From positions 6,256,443 through 6,320,442 of the forward strand of contig CM030859.1 in the NCBI GenBank assembly GCA_018105865.1: a DNA stretch of 64,000 bases, read 5' to 3'. The position numbers and the translations under genes are program-made. Origin of the DNA: Metaphire vulgaris. Its lineage: Eukaryota; Annelida; Clitellata; Crassiclitellata; Megascolecidae. The notes beneath the pieces are model-generated. The model saw only the letters and a program-made list of their open reading frames with translations. It ran no database searches and was not told where the DNA came from. Positions 22,380-32,586 of the stretch are shown piece after piece; position 1 is the stretch's first letter; the number at the start of each line of letters is the position of its first letter.

Positions 22380-22740
22380 AGATGACAGCTTTCAGAAGAA
22401 TGATGTCCATCAGCTGGAAAGAACATAGAACAAATGCCTCAATCATAGAAGAACTTGGGGAAAATAGGCATCTATACTCAGTTATCAAATTTAGGAAACT
22501 GAAATACTTTGGTCACATAGTGCGAGCAGACAATTTATGTACAACGATACTGCATTGCAGAATTAATGGCAAGAGGAAGAGAGGACGGCCTCGTAGACGA
22601 TGGACGGATGATATTGTGGAATGGACAAAACAACCAATTATCAATTGCATCAGAACTGCAAAAGACAGAGTCACGTGGAGAACCTTGTCGTCAGCCTGCA
22701 TAGCCTCCGACCCTCAGCAATGAGGATGGACGATACCTAC
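22380..22740 (+). mobile_element. RTE-like LINE 3' end with (CTAC)n tail
   Basis: Frame 22382-22723 encodes 113 residues: FRRMMSISWKEHRTNASI, KLKYFGHIVRAD, then GKRKRGRPRRRWTDDIVEW and DRVTWRTLSS. GHIVR and the basic GRPRRRW...W block form the C-terminal signature of RTE/craniofacial-development-protein-2-like RTs. The tail is CTACCTACTACCTACC. It is 5'-truncated. Confidence 0.85.
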
Positions 22741-22786
22741 CTACTACCTACCTACATTATATAAGTTGTAATTGAAGTCACTTGGG

Positions 22787-23179
22787 GGCTGTCCATTAAT
22801 TACGTCAACAATTTAGGGGGAGGGGGTTTGAAAAAGTTTGACAGTTGTTGACAGGGGGAGGGGGTCAAGAGAAGTTGACGTCAACAATTTCACTTTTTAC
22901 AAATAATAAAAAATAGGAAATTTCATGTAATTCTACTTATTACAATGGAAAAATTCATGACAAAAAGGTCATCACCACCGCATTTTGACACTCGATGAGC
23001 AAAAAAGGGGAAAATGGTCATCACCGGAAAAAATAACCTTGTTATTGGGACCTGTCATTGATCTTGGGGGGGGTCAAAAGTTTTTGACGTAATTATAGGG
23101 GTAAGTGAGAGTTGACAGTTGTTGGCAAGGGGAGGGTCAAAAATTGCCAAAAAATTGTTGATATAATTAATGGACAGCC
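22787..23179. mobile_element. MITE-A (GGCTGTCCATTAATTACGT), copy 1
   Basis: Ends GGCTGTCCATTAATTACGTC and its near complement ATAATTAATGGACAGCC, flanked by ACTTGGG on both sides (7 bp). The interior carries GACAGTTGTTGACAGGGGGA and a GTCATCACC...GTCATCACC pair. A second copy is at 58158-58568. The superfamily is not certain. Confidence 0.75.
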
Positions 23180-23421
23180 ACTTGGGACATTTTCATCAGG
23201 CTACAGAACAAACCATTATTCATTATCTCACAATTACCAAAAATCAGTAGTTTACAACGTGGAACACACGCCCCACAAGGGGACAATTCAAATTTTTAAG
23301 GGGGAAATTTGAAAATTTAGCGGAGGCAAGAATGCAGTCAGTTGGGGTTTTTACGCTTCACACTGAAGATCTCACTAGGTGACCACTGACCAGCATTAGT
23401 TTACTTATGGTAACTTGCTCT

Positions 23422-24261
23422 TAGGGTTGCCAGATGCACGGGTAGCCAAAGGAGGACAGAGCCAGACGAAAAGGAGGACAGAAGAGGACATTGTATACAT
23501 GAAAGTTGATGAAACCAGCTGTGCAGTGGTCGTCCATAAATTACGTAACGCGGTTAGGGGGGGTCCGGCCATTTGTTACGAAGCGTGACGACGGGGGGTC
23601 CGGAAATGTTACATAACGCGAAAAATTTAAGTGGCTTGTCAGAGATTTCGAAGAGGAAAAAACAAGGATGACCTCTTTTTGCTTGTCAGGGTTTATCGAG
23701 AGGCAAAAATACAAGGATATGAACTTTTTTGCTTGTCAAGACTTTGGAGGACGAAAATGGGGGGTCGGCCCGTTGTTACGTAATATTTTAGGGTCTGACG
23801 TTTTGTTACGTCGTGTTACGTAGAGGGGTCAAAAAGTGCTAAAATCGCGTTACGTAATTTATGTACGGCCCCAGGTCATCGAGTTGTATGACTGATGATG
23901 AGTTGATGATTAACCGCTTACTGCTTACAGTCTCTGCGTTTGCTTCTGGAAATTAACATTTTGACCATAGACTATTGAATAGACACTAGAGATAGAATGA
24001 CGAGAGTCGAGTATTTTGGGACTTTGGACAATCGGTATTAATTGGTATTATTAAAACGCTATTTTAATATCGATGATTGGGTAAACTGATATAACGGACT
24101 GAAACGTATGAAATTCGTCAATACCGCGAGAACGAAACTTGATAGCATACAAAATCTCAAAAGGAGGACATTTTACAATTGTTAGCTTTGCCGGGAGGAC
24201 GGAGGACACGGACCTAAAAAGGAGGACATGTCCTCCTTTTGGAGGACGTCTGGCAACCCTA
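23422..24261. mobile_element. hAT-type element, TAGGGTTGCCAGA ends, 840 bp
   Basis: The ends TAGGGTTGCCAGATG and ...GTCTGGCAACCCTA are inverted repeats. The flanks CTTGCTCT and CCTGCTCT match at 7 of 8. Subterminal AAGGAGGACA repeats occur at both ends. MITE-B (23527-23872) is nested inside. An orphan left end of this family is at 24336-24349 and an orphan right end at 5978-5998. Confidence 0.8.
23527..23872. mobile_element. MITE-B (GTCCATAAATTACGTAACG), copy 1
   Basis: Left CGTCCATAAATTACGTAACG and right CGTTACGTAATTTATGTACG are inverted repeats of about 20 bp. The interior has GGGGTCCGGCCATTTGTTAC and two GATGACC-type motifs (23667-23688, 23716-23738). It is nested in the hAT element 23422-24261. 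Confidence 0.8.
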
Positions 24262-25140
24262 CCTGCTCTGGGCTCAAATCTTTCTCTCCTTTGGTTAGAT
24301 CAGTAAGTAAGTAGGTAAAATAGAAATGTCTATGTTAGGGTTGCCAGATTTCCAAAGTCGAAATACGGGAGATTTTTCCGCGATCAATGCGCCCACTCCA
24401 CGGTCCAGTTCATTTAGAATTATTATGGCTAGAGCTATACTACACTACATTACTATAGAGTATAGACTAGAAAAAAGCAACACTGTTCAATGCATTGCAT
24501 CATCTGCATGTAGTGAATCAATATTCAATAATATTACAAAGAAGTTATAAAAATATTATCATAGACCTCCTAACGAGTCCTAAGTTCCCATTCCTAACGT
24601 CAAACGGTTTACAGCCTTACAGTACATAAACAGGTAAGTAACAATTACGAATATACACATTTTATAGGCCCTACTCTACACTCTGTAGTGTAGTCTGTAG
24701 AACTTTGTACGCCTGCAAGACACTTTTTGGCTACTTCAGAATCACGAAAATATAAAAGATGTACTAGTTTGTTCAGGCAGTCTGTACTTGCATAACTATG
24801 ATTATGCTTTATGGCGTGATAAATTATGGTCATTTCGGCATCCAACACTTTATGATGTTCGACAGAAAACGACTTAACGAAAAACGTCTCAATGCCAGCA
24901 AAAGTTGTAGCAGATCGGTCATGGCGTCATGGATATGCGAAGGTGCCGTTAAAGTAAGTAAGAAGCAGAGCACTCAATCTTGGTAAAATCCGTAGTTTGG
25001 GTGATCAGGTTGTAGTTCCAGGTAGGCAGTCTCAGAAAAGCATTTTTGTGGAGGACGATAACAAGATTTGCATTGGATAGAATGTAGGCCTACAGTAAGG
25101 ATTTTGCCATCCGGGTTTAAAACCGCCCTGCTCCTTTTTA
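24262..25140. other. No gene recognised
   Basis: It contains an orphan TAGGGTTGCCAGAT end (24336-24349). Open frames here show no domain or splice context. Confidence 0.5.
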
Positions 25141-25149
25141 GACAACGTT

Positions 25150-27256
25150 CAAACAAGCGATACGTTCAGTAGAACAGAAGCAACAACTTTTCCAGTAAAG
25201 GCTAGCAGCGTGATGCCACGATAGTTTCTGCACTCTTCTGCTTCCTTTCCATTTGCACAGTGGTATTATTATGCCTCTTCCACTCATCTGGGATTCTGTT
25301 GGCGAGTCTGCTGCGCATGGTGCCTGGAGGGCTGCACTCAAATCCAGCAGGCGGCTAGTGAGACAGAAGGGGCAGAGCTACTGGCACGACAGGCTTGCTG
25401 GGGCTGAGGGTGATGCACGCCAGTCGTGGAAACTGCTGGACAATCTTCTTGGGAACAAATGTAATGGCCCCGGTCTCTCTCCGGATTCTCAGCGGATGAC
25501 TATCATAGTTTCTTGGACGGTAGAGTCTCGGCGATCAGGGAGAGAACAGCCGGAGCTGACCCTGCTGGTTATGCGGCGGGTCCAGGGTGCGAGCTGACCT
25601 CACTCTCTCCATCCTCACCTGAGGATGTCATCGCTATGGTGACTAAGGCGCCAAACAAGCAGTGTGCTGCTGACCCAATGCCGATGTGGCTTTTTAAAGC
25701 AGTTATTGGGAAGCTAGCCCCGTACATTGCGGTTCTGTTGTCAGTCTCGCTGACGAGTAGTGAATTCCCTGCACGGTGGAAGAGCGCAGAGGTTAGGCCA
25801 CATATCAAGCGGCAGGGTTTGGACCCGAGTGAGCCCGGCAACTTTCGCCCGGTTGCGAACCTCCCTTTTCTTGCGAAATTGTTGGAGCGGGCGGTGAACG
25901 ACCAGCTTGTTGCCTATCTGGTCAGGAATGGCCTTATGCCCACGGACCAGTCGGCATATCGCAAGGGACATTCCACAGAGACAGTGGTGCTCCGGATCTA
26001 CAATGACATCGTGGAAGCGGTCTCGAACGGCCGCCTTGCGCTCTTATGTCTGCTGGACTTTTCAGCGGCATTTGACACCGTAGATCACGACATCCTTCTC
26101 AAACGTCTCTATACCACCTACGGGATCAAAGGCCCAGTTCTTGATTGGATCCGGAACTACCTGTCAGATCGTAGCCAGTCGGTCACCTGGTTGGGTCATA
26201 AGTCTGATTCACGTAGGGTCGGTTGTGGGGTGCCTCAAGGGTCAGTCCTGGGACCGCTCTTGTTCATACTTTACGAGGCCGACATCTGTCGTGTCATTGA
26301 AGGGTGTGGGGTTACCCCTTTTGCCTATGCCGACGATGTGCAGGCGCTTACTTCATGTCTCCCATCTGAAATAGATGGGGCCATATTTCGCATCTCCACC
26401 TGTATCTCCTTGGTTCGGCGGTGGGCCGATGAAAACCGGCTAGCGCTAAACCCGACCAAAACGGAACTGCTTTGGTTTAGTAGCCCGCGGGGCCAACACC
26501 TGATTCGACGTGAGTGGGTCTGGGCTGACGGCGTGGAAATAGTCCCCAAAACCGAGTTGCGGCTTCTTGGAGTACTGATTGATGAGACTCTCTCGTTCTC
26601 GGGGCATATCGCCAATGTCTCCAAGCTGGGATTCTTCCATCTGAGAAGACTAAAAACCATCCGCCGATATCTCCCTATACCTGATACCATCAGTTTGGTC
26701 CGTGCACTGGTCCTGTCGTGCATTGACTATTGCAATAGTGTTTTATTGGGTCTGCCTACGACGAGACTGAACTCCCTCCAATCTGTGATTAACACAGCCG
26801 TGCGGCTAATATTCGGTCTGAAATGGAATGCCCATGTTTCACAGCCACTGAAAGATCAACTCCATTGGCTGAAGATTCCGGAGCGCATTGTGTTGAAACG
26901 TTGTTGGCTCACGTTTTCGGACAATTTATGATCCGCACTGTCCTACCTATCTTCATTACTTGGTTCAACCTGCTCCGTCAGTACAATACCGTTCCCAGCT
27001 TCGGTCGAGGAATCGCAATCCGCTGCTTGTCCCCCTCCGGCCAGGACTCCTGCCCTCGGGGACAGATCCTTTCGGAGAGGCAACCCAATCCTGTGGAACA
27101 CCCTGCCAAGGGTGGTCACCATGGAGACTTCGCCAGGAGCGTTTTTGAAGAACATGAAGACACACCTGTTTAAAGTTTCTTTTGGTTGTCAGACGCCTTT
27201 GACTTTAGCCTTAGCTATGCGTACGGCGTCGAATAAATCGTCCTGAATAATATTAA
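25150..27256 (+). mobile_element. 5'-truncated LINE, family B, best-preserved copy
   Basis: It runs from the region between endonuclease and RT (25253-25597 encodes QSYWHDRLAGAEGD and SWKLLDNLLG) through a long RT frame (25513-26931). Its C-terminal part then lies in shifted frames (GNPILWNTLPRVV at about 27080-27115, MKTHLFKVSFG at 27150-27180) and its 3' UTR (CGCCTTTGACTTTAGCCTTA) ends in an AAT-rich tail. The endonuclease is missing and at least two frameshifts follow residue 472, so it is inactive. It defines family B, whose 3' ends occur at 15035, 17280, 28960 and probably 4087. Confidence 0.9.
25513..26931 (+). CDS. LINE ORF2 reverse transcriptase (partial)
   Basis: The 472-residue frame is retrotransposon coding sequence, not a host gene. 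Landmarks: PNKQCAADPMPMWLFK (about residues 49-64), FRPVANLPFLAKLLER, then QSAYRKGHSTETVVL (the finger region shared by CR1/Jockey-type RTs), [15 protein letters not shown] with the first catalytic Asp (about 177-191), GVPQGSVLGPLLF (about 241-253), and FAYADDVQ with the catalytic Asp pair (about 274-281). The thumb follows with LRLLGVLIDETLSF and the family's LHWLKIPERIVLKRCWLTF. The frame is lost at 26931. RT domain spacing looks complete. The true start would lie upstream in an endonuclease domain that is absent; the Met at 25513 is only the first in frame. Confidence 0.9.
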   Translation: MDGRVSAIRERTAGADPAGYAAGPGCELTSLSPSSPEDVIAMVTKAPNKQCAADPMPMWLFKAVIGKLAPYIAVLLSVSLTSSEFPARWKSAEVRPHIKRQGLDPSEPGNFRPVANLPFLAKLLERAVNDQLVAYLVRNGLMPTDQSAYRKGHSTETVVLRIYNDIVEAVSNGRLALLCLLDFSAAFDTVDHDILLKRLYTTYGIKGPVLDWIRNYLSDRSQSVTWLGHKSDSRRVGCGVPQGSVLGPLLFILYEADICRVIEGCGVTPFAYADDVQALTSCLPSEIDGAIFRISTCISLVRRWADENRLALNPTKTELLWFSSPRGQHLIRREWVWADGVEIVPKTELRLLGVLIDETLSFSGHIANVSKLGFFHLRRLKTIRRYLPIPDTISLVRALVLSCIDYCNSVLLGLPTTRLNSLQSVINTAVRLIFGLKWNAHVSQPLKDQLHWLKIPERIVLKRCWLTFSDNL

Positions 27257-27432
27257 TAATAATAATTCGCGGCCCATGCAGACGCGGTTGAAAGTTATGG
27301 CGTTCCACCCTCCAGGATTTCTTGGTGGGGGATGAAAAGAGAAGGAACAAAAATTAATAAACTGCCGAAAAAGGCTAGCGAAATGGATTTTCTCCTAATA
27401 ATATTTTACTACACTTTTACCGAAAACTAGGT

Positions 27433-27522
27433 TGACAAGCAAAAAAGGCCATCCATAGTTTTTCACCGTAGTTTTACTAGACCTTTACCCAAAAATAGGT
27501 TTGACAAGCAAAAAAAGAAGTC
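27433..27522. repeat. Two inverted-sense copies of the GCTTGTCA motif
   Basis: TGACAAGCAAAAAAGGCCAT (27433 on) and TGACAAGCAAAAAAAGAAGT (27502 on), 69 bp apart, inside what may be a MITE whose right end is CGTGGAACCGCCACTG (27580-27595). The left end is uncertain. Confidence 0.55.
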
Positions 27523-27599
27523 TGGTGGGGATGCATCCCCACTCATCCCCACCCTTACGTGGTGCATCCCCACCCTTACGTGGAACCGCCACTGGTTCT

Positions 27600-28493
27600 A
27601 AGTGTAGGCCATGGCCTACACAAAACGTCTGGCCTACCCAACAAAATACTTGGTCTACCTATAGCTGGCCTCCTCCAAAATGTGTTGTCTGGCAAGGTAA
27701 TTAATGCGTATGAACTACGGTACGGAAGTAATCGTGTATACGCTATTGAGTGGAGTTGTAAGACCAATTTGAGTCCCCAACTACTCAGCCGATACCTTCT
27801 TTTCCAGTTGGTTTCAGATGTCAGAAATCTTTATCTTACCACTGACTGATCACTGTGATAAGTGGTCGTTCAACCGTCGGCACAAATTTTCCTCTCTCCC
27901 TCAGTGCCTAGCTTGTCAGATGTACTGTTAATGGTAGTATTTCCTCCTCCCCGTATCCCCGCAGAATTATTAGTCTTCCAGTTGAGTGTTACAGAGTTTA
28001 GGAGCTACTTTTCGCCATGGGAGTAGTTCCTGTTGCTGTTCCTAATTAGGTCCTCTGAATCTGACGGTTGATACTATCAGACTAGATTCGGGCGTACTGT
28101 CAGAAAACCGACTAGGTACAAATAGTTAATACTTTAGATTTCCATTTGAGTTACTAATGATGCTTTTACCAGAACTGCTATAAAACATCATTTTGCTTAA
28201 TTGGATAATGAGTCTAATTAAAGAGAAGAGATGTGACGTGACGTGATTGGACACTCGCAAGCCACGCCTCGACCAATGGCTAAGCGACCGATTAGAACAT
28301 TGGTTTGGAACCTCAGACACTACGTTGGTTTCACTCGCATTTACATCCTAAACTCAATAACATGTCTCTTGACTCGAATTGATCTATCTTGTGGCGTCCT
28401 GCAAGGCTCTGTCCATCTGTTATTACTCTATACTATCTCATTGGGTTCACTTCCGAATGAAAATCATGTGGCCTGTCATCTTTATGCTGACTA
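27600..28493. other. No gene recognised
   Basis: Several short frames, none with a domain. A GCAAGCCACGCCTCGACCAA phrase leads toward the R1 repeat. Confidence 0.4.
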
Positions 28494-28853
28494 GAGAAAA
28501 GATGCTCGCTTCGCTCGCAGTGCAGGATAATACTAATATTTATCCACATCGCGCAATGCTCGCTTCGCTTCGCTCGAGGCAACGAATATTCCAGAACGAC
28601 CAATCAGAACGCTCACCCAGCCAACCAATCATAACGCTTGAAGGTAACCAATGAGAACATCACACAGCCATCCAATCAAAACGCTCACACAACCAAGCAA
28701 TCAGAACGCTTGAACGCTTGACAGAAAACGCAATTCGATTGCGTAACGTCGATTGCGCAACGTCGATTTCACCGCAACGTCAACCAATGAGAACCCTTGA
28801 GGGTAACAGAGGCACAGAGGAAGGATTTTAATATGATAGATGATACCCAAATT
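28494..28853 (+). repeat. Interspersed repeat R1, copy 2
   Basis: It starts CTAGAGAAAAGATGCTCGCT and TCGCTCGCAGTGCAGGATAA. It contains CCAGAACGACCAATCAGAAC and repeated AACGCTYRM words, and ends GGATTTTAATATGATAGATG. It matches the copy at 14475-15016. Confidence 0.65.
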
Positions 28854-28959
28854 CGCATCTTTTGATTGCTCCTCTTCCGACCCATTCATTGATATTTTAT
28901 AATTTTTTATCCGCTTAGGACACTACCTCGACCTACTATCTCTGAATGACCTACTATAT

Positions 28960-29596
28960 CTGAATGACCTCTGAATGATCAGAGAGGTTCGTCGGTATAT
29001 CTCAACGGCAGCCGCGATACAACTGGTTCGAGCCCTCGTCCTTTCTCGCGTCGACGACTGTAACGGGAACCTGTTCGGCCTTCCTGATAGTCAGCTCGCT
29101 CGCCTCCAGTCGATCATCAACGCTTCAGCCTGGCTGATATTTCGGGTCCGGTGGCATGACCACGTGACCTCGCTACTTAGGGACAAGCTACACTGGTTAC
29201 GGATCCCGGAGCGCATTGCATTCAAGCGCTGCTGGCTGACGTTCCGGGCACTAAACGATCCCTCTTGTCCAGAATACTTAGCGAGCTTGATTCGGAGGAC
29301 GACTACGAACGACCGACGGCTCCATCTGAGCTCCAGCAGCCGGGTTCACCTGTACGTCCCACCTCCGTCGAAGACACTCAAATTCGGCGAACGTTCTTTT
29401 TCCCGAGGAAACCCTCTGCTATGGAATTCGTTACCGGCTACAGTGTCGGCGGCCACTTCATTAGAGGACTTTGCGATCAAATTAAAGACTCACCTATTTA
29501 ACATCTCGTTCCCATGTTTCTTGTAAAGCGCCTTTGACTTTGGCCCTTGCTACGCAACGACGCTATATAAATTGTCATGAACAATAACAATAATAG
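28960..29596 (+). mobile_element. LINE family B 3' end
   Basis: Frame 28975-29526 (183 residues) starts at the RT thumb: RYISTAAAIQLVRALVLSRV, LHWLRIPERIAFKRCWLTFR, SLIRRTTTNDRRLHL, VPPPSKTLKFGERSF, GNPLLWNSLPATV and a final FAIKLKTHLFN. The 3' UTR (CGCCTTTGACTTTGGCCC, TATAAATTGTCATGAACAAT) and an AAT tail follow. The frame is intact but 5'-truncated, which suggests a fairly young insertion. Confidence 0.9.
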
Positions 29597-30540
29597 GCCT
29601 ACTAGTCACTCCACTAGATATTCGGCAGGACTTTCATTTGCTGCGCCTCATTCTCGTACAGTCACTGTCGCTAGTTGTAGCTCAGTGAGTGTAGGCCTAC
29701 TTAGGCTTTGGAATTCATTACCAACATCACTGAGTCATCATCATTAGGTAATTTAGGTCTGCTTTAATTCATCGTCTGAAGTCTAGGCAGTGTGTTTAAG
29801 TTAACTTTAACTGTAACTGACATGGCAGTTAACTGGGAAATAACGAATCAGTTAACTGTAACTGATAAATGTTCCATTATCCGTTCCAGTCGGTCTAACT
29901 GTAAAATAAATAAGTTAAACAGGTCAACACAACGCACAAAGATCTTGTAATAAACGTAACAAAACTCTCGACCTAGTCAACAGGAGCGCACTGCGTCACG
30001 AGTTAGCGTTGACACTGTTTACTGTAAGATCATTGATAGTTGATGGGATATTAGATCTGCAGTCGTGGACCAAAACGGTCAGTAGTCGCTGGATTCGGCA
30101 TGTCGTCAGCTGGTTTAGTGGAAATGTCAGATGTAGCTTACAGCTGTTTTCCGTCAAACATTGAACAATCAGACGTAATTAGGATCAGACGCGAATACTA
30201 CGCCACCTTATGTACAATCACTCAGAAATTCACAAGGCAGTTATCGATGCAGATTCGTTGGAAATAACTGCAGCAGTAATCTGACCTATGGCTAGTCTGT
30301 GATAGCATTGGAATGTATTTGTTTCTGCAACAAGAAGTGATTGCGTGTAATCAGTGAAAAGAACTTTGGCAATCTGGTGCTATATATATGTAGTCATACG
30401 CGTTCTCAATTTCTATCCCTCTTTTTAAAATAGGAAATGTAATGGAGTGCCTCTCTGTTTCAGTGTGCTAGCTATCACTGACACAGGAGTGTGCCGTCCA
30501 GGCACAGGCTTCTGTTTATATATATGTATATGTCTCTATA
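29597..30540. other. No gene; GTTAACTGTAACTGA words at 29785-29930
   Basis: Short CAGTTA/TAACTG repeats like those at 19790-20215. Otherwise no feature I can support. Confidence 0.45.
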
Positions 30541-30547
30541 TGTATAT

Positions 30548-31382
30548 ATCTATGGCGCCTATCTATGGCTGCCTTGCATGCGTTTTGTGCATGCCACGTT
30601 TCGTCGTCGTTCGACGCAATTTCTGACGCTCCGTGCGTGAATCTTGCGCCGGAGATGAGGATTTCTTCGAGTCCGTCGGTCTGCTGAGGAGTTTTGGCTG
30701 TCCTCTACTGTTTCGCGTCGTTTCGGAAGCCTCGAGTCGGTCTCACCGCCTGTGCAGGACGTCGCCATGTTGGCTATTGTTATAGCGCCATGCGATGATC
30801 GACAGTCGTTCCGGGCTTCGCTCGAGCATTCATCTTCGCGAGGACGGCTTTCCGCTCTTCGGTTCCGACGTGTCTCGTGCTGTCCTTTACCTTTCCACGT
30901 CGTCCTGGAAGTTCAAGTCAGTCGCCGTCCATCGGGTGTGCGCCAAAGTCAGCCGCATCGGCTGCTGCGTGAAAATTCGGCGGGTTTGCGGTTGGCTGTC
31001 GTTTCTGGACCTCGCTGGATTTCCCATCTTCGTCGGATTTGCCGATTTCGATGACGGAACTATCTTCTTGCGGAAGACTGCTTCTTCAGGAACTTTTCCG
31101 GTGGTTATATCCGCACGGAGAAACTCCTACTACCAACTCGCGGACTTTCAACATCATCTTCCGCTCCTCGTTGGCATGTCAATGGGGCTACAGTTTTCCT
31201 TGAAGGACCGCTTCTAAAGGACTTTGCGCCGGACTTCTTTACGGCAGCAAAGGTTTTTTTGCATTATCTCAGTGGATTTTAACATCGCCACCTTCTGAAC
31301 TTCATTGACATGTCAGGGGTGTCAAAGCGCTTTTGATTTTGGATTTTAAACCATGCGTACAGCGCTATATAAATTGTCCTGG

Positions 31383-31385
<3 letters not shown>
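30548..31385 (+). mobile_element. LINE-leader-derived non-autonomous element S1, copy 1
   Basis: About 840 bp of GC-richer sequence ends in a family B-like 3' end (GCGCTATATAAATTGTCCTG) and a long (AAT)n tail. Its middle (31040-31180, TCTTGCGGAAGACTGCTTCT ... ATCATCTTCCGCTCC) aligns with the minus-strand element at 40540-41340. The 140-residue frame 30795-31217 has no domain I recognise and may be decayed LINE ORF1 or leader. It looks like an internally deleted LINE able to move in trans. Confidence 0.6.
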
Positions 31386-31475
<90 letters not shown>

Positions 31476-31485
31476 GTAATAATAA
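31385..31485. repeat. (TAA)n microsatellite, LINE-type tail
   Basis: About 100 bp of TAA repeats follow S1. The CACTG transposon inserts inside it, and the repeat resumes at 41596. Confidence 0.95.
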
Positions 31486-32586
31486 CACTGGTCAACAAAT
31501 TTATGCAAGTTTTTGTTTCCTCTACAAATTTTGGTGAATAGATTTTGACTTGCTGAACACAAATATGTAATTAGAATTTCTGTATCACGTAAGGGTTTTT
31601 AAGAAATCGACAATTTAGCATTTAGTATTGTAACGTCTTCTGCAACATAATCCTACAGAAGGATCTAGGCAATAATGACAAGACATGAGAAAATTAGAAA
31701 TGTTTTGCTGTAGATTTTCGTTTGTAGTCACTGTCCTGTGCTTCACGTATCAGTGACCAACAGTAGTCTCCGAGCATAGACGGACTCCACTTTCCCTGGT
31801 AGCGTTTCTCGATGCTGGCAATGTCTTTGTGATATCTTTCACCATGTTCATCACTGACGGCGCCGAGATTGTCCGGGAAGAAGTCCAAGTGAGAATGAAG
31901 GAAGTGTATCTTCAGTGACATGTTGCATTTCATAACCTTGTAAGCTTGTAGCAGATTTACAATTTGTTCAACATAGTTTGGCGCCTTGTAGTTGCCCAGA
32001 AAGTTAGCAACAACATCCCTGAAGGCTGTCCAGGCAACATGCTCGGCACCATAGGCGGCGCTAGGGTTTCTAATTTTTGGGGGCTTAAGCTATTGTTAAA
32101 CTCCTCCCCCTTTCCCCCTCCCCTCCCTTCCCCTCCCCAGGAAGGGGGGGGCCCGGGGGTGTTACCCCCGGAAAAATGTTTCACTTCTACGTTGCCGTAG
32201 GTGAGTTTTAGCGCAGTTTTGAAGAACGGAAATTGATTTCGTCTGAGCGGTCTCGTTATATGAAACTGTTGAAAAATCGCCTCCTCCCTTGCCATCCCGT
32301 TCCCATCATTACTATCTCGGCAAAGGCAACATCTGGGTTTTGAGTTCAAGAGTTGTACAACGTCAGTTAGGGTTAGCCTGTTAGGGAGTCCTGGGAGCGT
32401 CGTTAACTCCCACAGCTAGGCCTATATTAACATTGACTAGGATCATTATGAGCCCCCGGCGGGGTCTGACCTTCGACTGAACTTTTTGTCATGACAACAA
32501 CGTCAACAAGGGCATTGAGATGTTTCAAAATTGTATTGCTCTTAAAGATACATATACCTGCATGATTGCAGTCACACATTTTGCAG

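Noticed and set aside
26325..26723. Minus-strand 132-residue frame
   Set aside because: A shadow of the LINE reverse transcriptase ORF on the opposite strand.
31279..31562. Poly-Leu, poly-Ile and poly-Tyr open frames
   Set aside because: They are translations of the (TAA)n microsatellite in different frames. The same applies to frames at 41469-41842, 48394-48695, 59627-60044 and 63328-63665.
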